A DNA stretch of 39,399 nucleotides, taken from the NCBI GenBank assembly GCA_018666805.1, contig JABIXB010000208.1:1-39399 (forward strand), read 5' to 3'. Position 1 is the first letter of the stretch; every line of letters starts with the position of its first letter. Both the position numbers and the translations under genes were made by a program. Below are positions 26,474 to 34,768 of this stretch, piece by piece. Below the pieces are notes generated by a model that had not been told where the DNA came from, ran no database searches, and was given only the letters and a program-made list of their open reading frames with translations. This DNA is from Rhodospirillaceae bacterium (lineage in GTDB: Bacteria; Pseudomonadota; Alphaproteobacteria; UBA828).

Positions 26474-27568
26474 ATGGCAATCGATGTCGCCAAAATCGAA
26501 ATCAAGAGTGTGTCCGATGCGAGCGGGCTGGAAGAATTAATCACCTCGGGCCGTATGGCAGCCGACGATATTGTCGCCGCCATCGGCAAGACGGAAGGCA
26601 ATGGCGGCGTTAATGATTTCACCCGCATTCTGTCCGATCAGGCCTATCGTGCGGTGCTGCTCAAGCACGGCACACGCAGCGAGGCCGAGATCAAGGAAAT
26701 CCCAATGGTCTGGTCGGGTGGCTGCGACGGCGTCATTACCCCGCATGCCACCGTGTTTGCGCGGAATGGCGAAGCTGGCACGGGCGGGCAATCGCGCCTC
26801 GCCATGGGCACGGCGATGAGCGACATCATCCTGCCCGAGGATATCGGCCGCCCGGCGATGGTCGAGACGGTCGCCGCCGGTGTGCGCGCGGCAATGCAGA
26901 ACGCCGGCATCAGCGATGTTAAAGACGTGCATTATGTCCAGACCAAAACCCCGCTTCTCACCATTGACGGTATCCAGGAAGCGCATGGCCGGGGCCAAAG
27001 CGTCGCCTGCGAGGTGCATGATTCGATGGGCGTTTCGAACGGCACCACCGGGCTTGGCATCGCGCTCGCCCTGGGTGAGGCCGAGATGCCGGCGGCGGAA
27101 GATATTTGCCGCAATCTCGATCTTTATTCTTCCGTCGCTTCTTGCTCTTCGGGCGTCGAACTCGATCGGGCACAGATCGTCTTGTTCGGCAACCGCGACG
27201 GAGCCGGTGGGCGCTACCGTATCGGCCACAGCGTGATGCGCGACGCCCTCGATATGGACGGCATTTATGAATCGATCCGCTCGGCCGGGTTGGATTTGCC
27301 GGAGCGGGCGCGGCCTGGGGATCTCGGCGGCAAGCTGGTCAATTGCTTTATCAAATGCGAGGCAGACCCCGGCGCCAAACTGCGCAACCGGCGGCAAATT
27401 ATGCTCGATGATTCCGATGTTCATCATCATCGCCATTCAAAAGGTGCGGTTGGCGGCGTGGCGGCGGCGGCGATTGGCGATCCGGCGGTGTTCGTTTCGG
27501 TCGACGCCATGCACCAAGGCCCGCCCGGCGGTGGCCCCTCGATTGCCATTGTCGATATGGGCGATTAA
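26474..27568 (+). CDS. Ring-opening amidohydrolase (cyanuric acid hydrolase/barbiturase family)
   Basis: 364 aa. This small family has a threefold repeated fold in which three Ser-Lys pairs surround one active site that hydrolytically opens cyanuric acid (AtzD/TrzD) or barbituric acid. Repeat landmarks: [15 protein letters not shown] in the first unit, [19 protein letters not shown] in the second, and [18 protein letters not shown] with [17 protein letters not shown] in the third. The terminal signature differs from the EHMGP/EHQGP form I recall for the characterised enzymes (here AMHQGP), so the substrate may also differ. ATG 26474; the open frame further upstream lies in the CodA-like gene. 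The stop TAA overlaps the amidase ATG (TAATG), so the two steps are probably co-produced. Confidence 0.88.
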   Translation: MAIDVAKIEIKSVSDASGLEELITSGRMAADDIVAAIGKTEGNGGVNDFTRILSDQAYRAVLLKHGTRSEAEIKEIPMVWSGGCDGVITPHATVFARNGEAGTGGQSRLAMGTAMSDIILPEDIGRPAMVETVAAGVRAAMQNAGISDVKDVHYVQTKTPLLTIDGIQEAHGRGQSVACEVHDSMGVSNGTTGLGIALALGEAEMPAAEDICRNLDLYSSVASCSSGVELDRAQIVLFGNRDGAGGRYRIGHSVMRDALDMDGIYESIRSAGLDLPERARPGDLGGKLVNCFIKCEADPGAKLRNRRQIMLDDSDVHHHRHSKGAVGGVAAAAIGDPAVFVSVDAMHQGPPGGGPSIAIVDMGD

Positions 27569-28989
27569 TGCCGGCTGATTTAACGCGCCGCAGCGCGTTT
27601 AAAATAGCGGCGGCGCTGCGTGCGCGCGACGTCAGCGCCGTTGAGGTTCTGGAAGCCCATCTCGGCGTAATCGATCACCTCAATCCGCGTCTCAACGCCA
27701 TCGTGACGCTCGCCGCCGATGCCGCGCGCGAGACTGCCCGGGCAGCGGACGCGCTCATTGCCGCAGGCAGTGAGAATCTGCCGCCGCTGTTGGGCCTGCC
27801 GGTGGTGATTAAGGACATCGTCGAGACGGCGGGCATACGCACCACTTGGGCCTCACCGGTTTACGCCGATCATGTGCCCGAGGAGGACGCCGAGGTTGTG
27901 GCCCGCCTGCGCAGCGCCGGCGCGATTATTCTCGGCAAGAGCAATACGCCGGAATTCGCCGCCGGCGCCAATACCGACAATGAACTCTTCGGCCCGACGG
28001 GAAATCCGTGGGATCCGGTGCTGAGCCCGTCCGGCTCGTCCGGTGGCTCGGCGGCGGCGGTGGCGAGCGGCATGGTGCCGATTGCGCAAGGCACCGATTT
28101 CGGCTGCTCGCTACGCATGCCGGCGGCTTTTTGCGGCATTGTCGGCCTCCGCACCACGCCCGGCCTGATCTCCAACTATCCGCTGCCGTTGCCGTGGGAT
28201 CCCGGCCAGGTGTTGGGGCCGATGGCGCGCAGCGCTGAAGATGCTGCGATGATGCTCGACGCCATGGCCGGCTACAGCGAGAAAATGCCGAATTCCGTTC
28301 TGGCGCCGTGGTCGAGCGCGCTTGAGATCGTGCGCGGGCGGGAGGATGCCAAGGGCCTCCGCCTCGCCTATGCGCCCGACATTGCCGCCATCGGCGTCGA
28401 TGCGGAGCTTGAGGGTATTTGCCGCAAGGCGGCGCTCGGCCTGGCCGGGGATGGCGCGATTGTCGAAGAGATTGATTTTGACCTCTCGGATGCGCGCGAT
28501 GCCTATCTCACGCTGCGCGGCGAATGGATGGTCGGCATGCAATATGAGCGCCTCGACAATCTCGACGCTTTCGGGCCGAATTTAGCCGGCAATGTGCGCT
28601 CCGGGCTCGGCACTACAATGCAGGAATTGGCCGCCGCCGAGGATATGCGCACCCGCGTTTGGCATCGCTACAGAAAATTATTCGAGACATACGATGCGCT
28701 CTTGATGCCGATGTCGCCGGTGCAGCAATTCCCGGTCAAACAAAATTTCCCCGACAGCATCGGCGGCCGCAAGCTGGAGAATTATGTCGATTGGATCGCC
28801 GGTGCCTTCCTGGTGACCATGGCCGGTATCCCGGCGGGCTCGATCCCGGCCGGCCTCACACAGGCCGGCCTGCCGGTTGGCCTGCAAATCGCGGCGCCGC
28901 GTTTTGCCGAGCCGCTAATATTATCGCTCGGAAAATTGCTGCAGCGCGCTAATCCTATTGGCTGGCCGGCTTGGGCCGACAGTCACTGA
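27568..28989 (+). CDS. Amidase signature family hydrolase, coupled to the ring-opening enzyme
   Basis: 473 aa. The Ser-cisSer-Lys triad is readable: Lys82 in VVIKD, Ser157 in GSSGGS, Ser181 in GTDFGCSLRMP, with the expected 24-residue spacing between the serines. The nucleophile loop has Cys where most members have Gly (GGS to GCS). Substrates of the family include linear amides, allophanate and carbamoyl compounds such as ureidomalonate. Because its ATG overlaps the stop of the ring-opening amidohydrolase, it most likely cleaves the ring-opened product. A full allophanate hydrolase C-terminal domain is absent. Confidence 0.87.
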   Translation: MPADLTRRSAFKIAAALRARDVSAVEVLEAHLGVIDHLNPRLNAIVTLAADAARETARAADALIAAGSENLPPLLGLPVVIKDIVETAGIRTTWASPVYADHVPEEDAEVVARLRSAGAIILGKSNTPEFAAGANTDNELFGPTGNPWDPVLSPSGSSGGSAAAVASGMVPIAQGTDFGCSLRMPAAFCGIVGLRTTPGLISNYPLPLPWDPGQVLGPMARSAEDAAMMLDAMAGYSEKMPNSVLAPWSSALEIVRGREDAKGLRLAYAPDIAAIGVDAELEGICRKAALGLAGDGAIVEEIDFDLSDARDAYLTLRGEWMVGMQYERLDNLDAFGPNLAGNVRSGLGTTMQELAAAEDMRTRVWHRYRKLFETYDALLMPMSPVQQFPVKQNFPDSIGGRKLENYVDWIAGAFLVTMAGIPAGSIPAGLTQAGLPVGLQIAAPRFAEPLILSLGKLLQRANPIGWPAWADSH

Positions 28990-29005
28990 CTGTTGAGGTG
29001 ACGGA

Positions 29006-29887
29006 ATGGGGATGTTCGATTGTATCGGATTTATCGGCGTCGGTGTGATGGGCGAGCCCATGTGCCGAAATCTGGCTTTGAAAGGCGGCGACAAGGTATT
29101 GGCCTATGACATTGATTCCGCGCCGCTCGAACGCCTCGCCGCCGACGGCGTGGTAGCGGCGGATTCGCTTGCTGAATTGTGCGCCAAGACACACACCATC
29201 CTGATGTCGCTGCCTGACGGTGAGCTGGTGCGTCTTGCCTGTTATGGCGAACATGGCCTACTGGAAAAATTGACCTCGGGCCAAAGCGTCATCGATTGCG
29301 GCACCTCGCCGCCGCAATTGGCGCGTGAACTGCATCAGGCATTTGCCGCAAAAAATATCGCGTTTGCCGATGCGCCGGTGGCGCGCACCCGCCAGGCAGC
29401 AATCGACGGCACGCTCAGCATTATGGTTGGCGGCGACAAAAGTGTGTTTGACCGCATTCAGCCGATACTCGCCTGCATGGCGAGCGATATTACCCATTGC
29501 GGCGAGCCCGGCGCCGGCCAGACGGTAAAAATTCTCAACAATATGATGTTGTTCCAAAATTGCGCCGCCATTGCCGAGGCGCTCGCCATTGCGCGCCGCG
29601 CAGGACTTGATGAGGAGTTGTTTCTGCAAACGGTTGGTAAAAGTTCCGGTGATAGTTTCGCGCTGCGCAATCACGCCACCAAGGCTATGCTGCCGCGTGA
29701 TTATCCCGAGGGCGCGTTTTCGGTGCGCTATGCGCTCAAGGATCTGGTCTACGCGCTCGACCTCGCGGCGGCGGAGAAGGTTGAGATAAAAGGCGCCGAG
29801 CTGGTGCGCGAACGCTTCGAGAAAGCCATCGAGGAGGGCCTTGGCGAGCGCTACCACCCGGTCGTCCGCGAGGTGATCGATTCCTAG
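29006..29887 (+). CDS. Beta-hydroxyacid dehydrogenase (3-hydroxyisobutyrate/tartronate semialdehyde reductase family)
   Basis: 293-aa NAD(P)-dependent dehydrogenase. Rossmann motif IGFIGVGVMGEPM at the N-terminus, catalytic lysine Lys175 in GAGQTVKILNN. The substrate-binding motif that usually reads DAPVSGG is DAPVARTRQAA here, so the acid recognised may not be hydroxyisobutyrate or tartronate semialdehyde. As last gene of the array it may reduce or oxidise the carbon skeleton left after nitrogen removal. A GAGGTGACGG ribosome-binding site precedes ATG 29006. The stop shares CTAG with the convergent gene. Confidence 0.87.
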   Translation: MGMFDCIGFIGVGVMGEPMCRNLALKGGDKVLAYDIDSAPLERLAADGVVAADSLAELCAKTHTILMSLPDGELVRLACYGEHGLLEKLTSGQSVIDCGTSPPQLARELHQAFAAKNIAFADAPVARTRQAAIDGTLSIMVGGDKSVFDRIQPILACMASDITHCGEPGAGQTVKILNNMMLFQNCAAIAEALAIARRAGLDEELFLQTVGKSSGDSFALRNHATKAMLPRDYPEGAFSVRYALKDLVYALDLAAAEKVEIKGAELVRERFEKAIEEGLGERYHPVVREVIDS

Positions 29888-30885
29888 GCGCTGGGCAGAA
29901 CGCGCAGCACTTCGTCGCGCTCGAAGCGTTGCAGCGGCGGGCCGTCCTTGAAGCGGACGCCGGCGCCCGGCGCGGCATGGGCGATGATTGCCGCCAAATA
30001 GCCGTCTTTGCCGAGTGCCTGGCAGGCGGCCTCGGCGCGCTGGGCCGGAAAGGCGGCGAGTAACGCACCCGAGGCGAGGGCACCCCACGGATCGGCGCCC
30101 AATGTGGCGCAGAGCGCCGTGCCGGGCTCGAACCACAGCACTGCGTCGCGCTCGATTTGCAACTCTAAGCCGGCGGCTTCGGCCATTTCATAGAGTCCGG
30201 CGGAGAGGCCGCCTTCGGTCGGATCGTGCAGAGCACGTGCGCCCAATGCCTGGGCCCCGAGCGCCGCTTCAACGACTGAAATGCCGGGCTCGTCGAGAGC
30301 GGTCCGGGCGGCGTGCCAGAGACCGGGCGCGACGGAGCCCTCCGCCGCGCCGGCCTCGTTGGCCAGCACCGCCGCACCCTCCACCGGCGCCGCGCCGATT
30401 TGCACGATCACATCGCCGGGGTCGATATCGGCGGTGCAGAGGAAAGCGCCATCGGGAGAAAAACCCAGCATGTGACCGCTCACCACGGTCTGGCGCACGC
30501 TTGCGGTGATTTCGCTATGGCCGCCGACGAGCAAAATATTGTGCTTTTTCAGAGCCCGCCGCATGCCAGCGTAAAGCGCGCGTATCTCATCCTCGGCGAT
30601 ACCCTCGGGCAACAGAATGGTGGCGAGAAACCAGCGCGGGCGCACGCCGGTGACGGCTATATCGTTGGCGTTGACCAAAACTGCATGGGCGCCGACATCG
30701 GCGCCGGTCATGGTGACAGGATCGCCAGCGACGACCAGCGCACCATCGGCCAGCGCGATCACCCCGGCATCTTCGCCGAGGCGCGGCGGCAGCAGCAGCT
30801 CGGGCGGACTCGGCGTATCCATGCCGAGTATTTCGCTGAGCAAAGCGGTAGGCAGTTTACCGCTCGGTAGTGGCGCGCCGCTCAT
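29884..30885 (-). CDS. AIR-synthase/HypE-like ATP-binding protein without HypE C-terminal cysteine
   Basis: 333 aa of the PurM/SelD/ThiL/HypE superfamily. LGEDAGVIAL near the N-terminus binds ATP-Mg, DVGAHAVLVNANDIAVTG and LLVGGHSEI follow, and the second domain has LHDPTEGGLSAGLYEMAEAAG as in HypE. Real HypE ends with a conserved cysteine that is thiocarboxamidated; this protein ends RVLPSA and lacks it, and no other hyp genes are present. It is therefore probably an unassigned kinase/ligase-like member. ATG 30885 overlaps the stop of the upstream methyltransferase (ATGA). It ends tail to tail with the dehydrogenase gene. Confidence 0.8.
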   Translation of the reverse strand: MSGAPLPSGKLPTALLSEILGMDTPSPPELLLPPRLGEDAGVIALADGALVVAGDPVTMTGADVGAHAVLVNANDIAVTGVRPRWFLATILLPEGIAEDEIRALYAGMRRALKKHNILLVGGHSEITASVRQTVVSGHMLGFSPDGAFLCTADIDPGDVIVQIGAAPVEGAAVLANEAGAAEGSVAPGLWHAARTALDEPGISVVEAALGAQALGARALHDPTEGGLSAGLYEMAEAAGLELQIERDAVLWFEPGTALCATLGADPWGALASGALLAAFPAQRAEAACQALGKDGYLAAIIAHAAPGAGVRFKDGPPLQRFERDEVLRVLPSA

Positions 30886-32342
30886 GGCTGTGTCCGGATA
30901 TCGCGCCGGCAAATATACATCTGAGAATTTTCCACCGATTCCACGGATTCCACCTGCCACCCCGCCGCGTTCAATATGCCGGTAAGTGTGTCTTCATCGA
31001 AGTCATTGAACCAGCCTTCTCTCCGTCGTGCCTCTGTATCGCCATCGGCGCTGGCAAGCGGGTAGCTCAGGATCAGGTTTGGCGCGGCGGCGGCTGCGCG
31101 CTTGAGCAGGGCCGGGGCGTCGTGGATATATTGCAACAGCTCAAGAGCGGCGACGAAATCCACCGCGCGCTCTGGAAATTGTCCCTGATTGAGATCGAGA
31201 ACCTCGCCGGCTTGGGAAAAGCGGACAAGGTCGACCGGCAAATATTTGCAACTGGTCGCCAGCGCCGCCCTGAGGCGCATGGCGCCGGCGCCGAGATCCA
31301 TCACGGTCGAGCCCGCCGGAATATGTTTGGCGGCGTGTTCTGCGCGGCTGTCGGCGCCCGGTGTGAGCTCCGCCGGATCGGCCCAGCGCACGCCTTCGCT
31401 GCCGCCCACTTTGGCCAGGGCCTCTGTGTGGCGGGCGCGGTCCTCGGCGCTGCCGCCGGCGCGGCTCGAGGTGCCGGGCCGGACAATCGGGCCGGGCGGG
31501 CGGTTGTAGGCGCGGTAGGGTCGGAATTGGCCGCTCAGGCAAATCACATTGCAAACCGTTTGCGCCGGCACGAACGGCATCAGCGCACCGCCCAGCTCGT
31601 GGCTCGGTAATTGATGCAGCGTGAAGCCATAGCCCTCCAGTTCGGCGATCAGGTTTTGTGCCGCGCTTTTACCCGGTTCTTCGAAAAAGGCACGGCCATG
31701 TTCCCACACCAGCGCCGCGACGTGGCCGCTTTGCAGCAGCTTGCCGGCGCCGGCAATGGTCTCGGGCTCAAACCCCTCGACATCGATTTTGATCAGCACG
31801 CGGCGCCCGTGCAGCGCGTCGCGCTCGGCCAACAGACCATCAAGGGTGACAATCGGCACGGAGAGCCCGCGCGCCACCTGCTGCATTCCTTCGAGGCCTT
31901 TGCCAAAGAGGCTGTTGCCCATGGTGGTGTTGCCGATCAAGGGTGCGGTGCCGGGTGTATCGCCGGCCGCCGCCGCCACGGTTTCAATATCGTTGGTGAG
32001 CCCGTTATGCGCCACGCCGCGCAGCAATTGGGTGACATTGGCCGGGTCGGCCTCAATTGCCAGGACGGAAATTTCGCCGGCATGACGAGTGGCGGCGCTG
32101 AGGCTGAGCATGCCCCAATGGGCGCCGACACCGATGAACACATCGCCCGGTTCGAGATGGGCGTCGAAGAAGGCACGGGTGGGGTATTCGAAGCCGCCAT
32201 GGCGCGCCTCGCGCTCGATCAAATGTTTTATCGCCAAATCGTCGAGAAAGTTTTTGGGAACCGGCAGGGTAAAGCGCGCATCGCCGTTGGCGTCGCGAAA
32301 TACCGAGGGCAGGAGGAGGGCGCCATCGGGTGCGGATTTCAA
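30882..32342 (-). CDS. Double methyltransferase: FkbM domain plus second class I domain
   Basis: 486 aa with two Rossmann methyltransferase domains. N-terminal half (about 45-290): FkbM type, with GDVFIGVGAHWGMLSLSAA, EADPANVTQLLRG and the FkbM signature VLIKIDVEGFEPETIAGA. C-terminal half (about 320-480): STVMDLGAGAMRLRAAL, PVDLVRF and a distal WFNDFDEDTL region. FkbM enzymes methylate hydroxyl groups on natural products or sugars; the target here is unknown. The frame has no ATG or GTG at the N-terminus: the first usable start is TTG at 32342, preceded by a 7-bp hairpin. It is open back to the stop of the small upstream gene. Coupled to the AIR-synthase-like gene by an ATGA overlap. Confidence 0.8.
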   Translation of the reverse strand: MKSAPDGALLLPSVFRDANGDARFTLPVPKNFLDDLAIKHLIEREARHGGFEYPTRAFFDAHLEPGDVFIGVGAHWGMLSLSAATRHAGEISVLAIEADPANVTQLLRGVAHNGLTNDIETVAAAAGDTPGTAPLIGNTTMGNSLFGKGLEGMQQVARGLSVPIVTLDGLLAERDALHGRRVLIKIDVEGFEPETIAGAGKLLQSGHVAALVWEHGRAFFEEPGKSAAQNLIAELEGYGFTLHQLPSHELGGALMPFVPAQTVCNVICLSGQFRPYRAYNRPPGPIVRPGTSSRAGGSAEDRARHTEALAKVGGSEGVRWADPAELTPGADSRAEHAAKHIPAGSTVMDLGAGAMRLRAALATSCKYLPVDLVRFSQAGEVLDLNQGQFPERAVDFVAALELLQYIHDAPALLKRAAAAAPNLILSYPLASADGDTEARRREGWFNDFDEDTLTGILNAAGWQVESVESVENSQMYICRRDIRTQP

Positions 32343-32355
32343 GCGCAGGGGAGCA

Positions 32356-32376
32356 GCCCGGCTATTATCGCCGGGC
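32356..32376 (-). other. Hairpin just upstream of the TTG-initiated methyltransferase gene
   Basis: GCCCGGC (32356-32362) and GCCGGGC (32370-32376) form a perfect 7-bp stem with a 7-base loop, ending 13 bases before the TTG codon. In the minus-strand mRNA it would sit over the ribosome-binding region, so it could limit translation. It has no U-tract and is not a terminator. Confidence 0.45.
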
Positions 32377-32441
32377 GGGAGTGAAGCGGGGGTGTTGCTG
32401 TCGGCGGGCGTCGTTGCGATTCCTCTGGCGCGCCGCGCTGG

Positions 32442-32705
32442 TTACGAGCCGCGCTTGGTGAATTTTACGTAAAAACCCGCGCCCATGCGGAGCATTCCGG
32501 CGATGATCATCATCGTGACAAAATAGATAAAGAGGACACCGAAGGCGCTCATCGTATCTTCGACCGGCAGAAGCCCGGCCATGAAGATCGAGGAAATGAC
32601 GCAGATGGCGAACGCCGCGATCATTGTCCAGCCATCGCGGGAGTAGGCGAATTTCTTAACTCTGCCGCCAAAAGTGGGTGGGGTGTCTAAATCCGTATGC
32701 GCCAT
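32442..32705 (-). CDS. Small two-helix membrane protein
   Basis: 87 aa, no family recognised. A polar N-terminus (MAHTDLDTPPTFGGRVKKFAYSR) precedes two TM helices, about 31-50 (MIAAFAICVISSIFMAGLL) and 55-75 (SAFGVLFIYFVTMMIIAGML), and a basic tail. ATG 32705 is chosen over the upstream start because an AGGA sits 6 bases before it. It lies about 100 bases ahead of the methyltransferase and may be the first gene of that minus-strand unit. It may be an inner-membrane accessory protein. Confidence 0.7.
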   Translation of the reverse strand: MAHTDLDTPPTFGGRVKKFAYSRDGWTMIAAFAICVISSIFMAGLLPVEDTMSAFGVLFIYFVTMMIIAGMLRMGAGFYVKFTKRGS

Positions 32706-32779
32706 TTTATCCTGCTTGTCTGTCACTATCGCGAAACCGCCCAATTATTACGCCACAAGAGCCTAAATATCAAAGGCGA

Positions 32780-32807
32780 TTGTTTGCCTTCGGCCAGGCG
32801 CTAGAAT
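32780..32807 (+). promoter_or_regulatory. Candidate promoter of the molybdoenzyme operon
   Basis: TTGTTT (32780-32785), a 16-base spacer, and TAGAAT (32802-32807, 5/6 match to the -10) lie 25 bases ahead of ATG 32833. The spacer holds GCCT-TCGGCC-AGGC, a small dyad that could be an operator. Because the -10 lies inside the longer open frame, it supports the start at 32833. Confidence 0.4.
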
Positions 32808-32832
32808 GGCGGCCCTTGGGAGAGCGATAAGA

Positions 32833-34761
32833 ATGACCGCCAAAACCGTTAAATCCGTCTGCCCGAAAGACTGCCCGGACACCTGTGGCATGCTCAGCCA
32901 GGTCGAAAATGGCCGTGTGGTGGCGGTGCGCGGCGATCCGGACCACCCCATTACGCAAGGTTTTCTGTGCGGGCGCTTTCAGCATTATGAAGAGCTGATT
33001 CACCATCCCGAGAGGCTGCAACAGCCGCTCTACCGGGAGGATAAAAGCGCGGATTTCAGGCAAATTTCATGGCCGGAAGCGCTGCAAATCATTGCCCGGC
33101 GCTTTCACGCGATCATCGCCGAGCGTGGCGGCGCGGCGATCCTGCCCTATCACTATCTTGCCAATATGGGCTTCGTTTCCTCGCGCTCGGGAGATCGTCT
33201 TTGGAACAAGCTTAATAGCAGCCGGGTTGGGCTGGAAATATGCGCCATGGCCGGGGCGGAGGCGGTGATTCGCACCTTTGGCGCCATTCGCGGCACCGAG
33301 CCGCAACATATGAGCAAAACCCGCTGTTATGTCGCCTGGGGCAAGAATCCGAAGGCGACCAATATCCACAGCCATGTGCTGAGCAAGGATATCCACCCGA
33401 CCATCGTCGTCGATCCGTACCGCTCCGAATCGGCCAAGGTGGCGGATCTTTACATTCAACCGCGCCCGGCCAGCGATCCGGTGCTGGCGATGGCGTTGAT
33501 GCGGCTTTTGATCGAGCGTGGCTGGGCGGATGAGGAATTCCTCAGCAACCACACCAGCGGCTATGACGCGGTGCGGGCAAAGGTGATGGAAACGGGCTTG
33601 GCGGCGGCAGCCGATATATGCGGCGTTCCGGCGGCGGATATCGAACAATTCGCCGAGCTCTACGCGCTCAACACGCCCGCGCTGATTCATATCGGCGTCG
33701 GCCTGCAGCGCAACAGCAATGGCGGCGAGATGGTGGCGGCGCTGGCGACATTGGCGGCGATGGCCGGCCAGGTCGGCGTACCGGGCGGCGGCGCGCTCTA
33801 CGCCAATTTCGATTGGCCGATGGGTGATATCAGCGAGCCGGAATTACGCAGCGACGGCCCCAATTTCCATAACATGATCAAACTCGGCGAGACCCTGACC
33901 GCCGATGACGCCATTCAGGCGCTTTATGTTTTCAATTCCAACCCGGCGGCGACGGCGCCCAACCAAAACAAGGTGCTTGCCGGCCTGGCGCGTGATGATC
34001 TCTTTGTCGTTGTGCATGAGCTTTTCATGAGCGACACGGCGAAGAGTGCCAATTTGGTGCTGCCGGCCTGCGCCCAGGCCGAGCAATGGGATCTGCACCG
34101 TTCCTATTGGCATGATTATGCGCAGATCAACAATCCGGCGATTGAACCGCAAGGCGAGGCGCGTTCCAACCATTGGGTGTTCGGCCAGATTGCCCAGGCG
34201 ATGGGTTTCGACGAGCCGTGTTTCCGTGAAAGCGAGGAAGACACTTTGCGCGGCCTGTTGGCCGGAACGGGTCTCGATTTTGATGCCCTGGCCGCCGGGC
34301 CGGTGTCTTGCATGCCGGTGGATGAAACCAGCTTTGCCGACCGTAAGTTCCCCACGCCAAGCGGCAAACTGGAATTGATGACGCCGAATTACACCCCGGC
34401 CGCACCTGACGATGAAAACCGCTACCGTTTGATCACGCCGAAGAGCCGGCATCTACAGTCGAGCCAGCTTTTCAATGTGGCGCGCAAGCATGCCGGGGTG
34501 CGCGAGGCGTCGCTCTATCTCCATCCCGAGGACGGCGCGCGCGAAAATATTGAAGATGGCGCCGGGGTGCGCGTCTGGAACGGGCGCGGTGAGGTCGAGT
34601 TGGTAGCGCGCTTGAGCGAAGACGTGCAGCCCGGTCTCATCGTTAGCCACATGGTGCGCTGGGGCGCCAACGCCAATGCCACCACGCCGGACACGCCAGC
34701 GGATATGGGCGGCAATTCGACCTTCCACACCAATTTCGTCAGCCTCGCGTGCGTCGCCTAG
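32833..34761 (+). CDS. Molybdopterin-dependent [4Fe-4S] oxidoreductase
   Basis: 642-aa enzyme of the DMSO-reductase (bis-MGD) superfamily. The N-terminal [4Fe-4S] motif is SVCPKDCPDTCGM with the fourth cysteine in GFLCGRF (Cys10, 14, 18, 46). Molybdopterin domains follow, with GDRLWNKLNSSRVG and YVAWGKNPKATNIHSH, and a C-terminal cofactor-binding domain (TPKSRHLQSSQLFN, VRVWNGRGEVELVAR). There is no Tat signal, so it should be cytoplasmic. Start 32833 has GGGAGAG upstream. The substrate is unknown; the group includes formate dehydrogenases, thiosulfate reductases and ring hydroxytransferases. It forms an operon with the amidotransferase (8 bases apart) and amidase. Confidence 0.88.
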   Translation: MTAKTVKSVCPKDCPDTCGMLSQVENGRVVAVRGDPDHPITQGFLCGRFQHYEELIHHPERLQQPLYREDKSADFRQISWPEALQIIARRFHAIIAERGGAAILPYHYLANMGFVSSRSGDRLWNKLNSSRVGLEICAMAGAEAVIRTFGAIRGTEPQHMSKTRCYVAWGKNPKATNIHSHVLSKDIHPTIVVDPYRSESAKVADLYIQPRPASDPVLAMALMRLLIERGWADEEFLSNHTSGYDAVRAKVMETGLAAAADICGVPAADIEQFAELYALNTPALIHIGVGLQRNSNGGEMVAALATLAAMAGQVGVPGGGALYANFDWPMGDISEPELRSDGPNFHNMIKLGETLTADDAIQALYVFNSNPAATAPNQNKVLAGLARDDLFVVVHELFMSDTAKSANLVLPACAQAEQWDLHRSYWHDYAQINNPAIEPQGEARSNHWVFGQIAQAMGFDEPCFRESEEDTLRGLLAGTGLDFDALAAGPVSCMPVDETSFADRKFPTPSGKLELMTPNYTPAAPDDENRYRLITPKSRHLQSSQLFNVARKHAGVREASLYLHPEDGARENIEDGAGVRVWNGRGEVELVARLSEDVQPGLIVSHMVRWGANANATTPDTPADMGGNSTFHTNFVSLACVA

Positions 34762-34768
34762 GAGTTTT

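Noticed and set aside
21570-28989. A complete creatinine, uracil or cyanurate degradation pathway
   Set aside because: Creatinase, N-methylhydantoinase, carbamoylsarcosine amidase, Rut proteins, and biuret or allophanate hydrolases are not encoded here. Only single steps resembling these pathways are present.
29884-30885. HypE (hydrogenase maturation)
   Set aside because: The protein lacks the C-terminal cysteine and there are no other hyp or hydrogenase genes.
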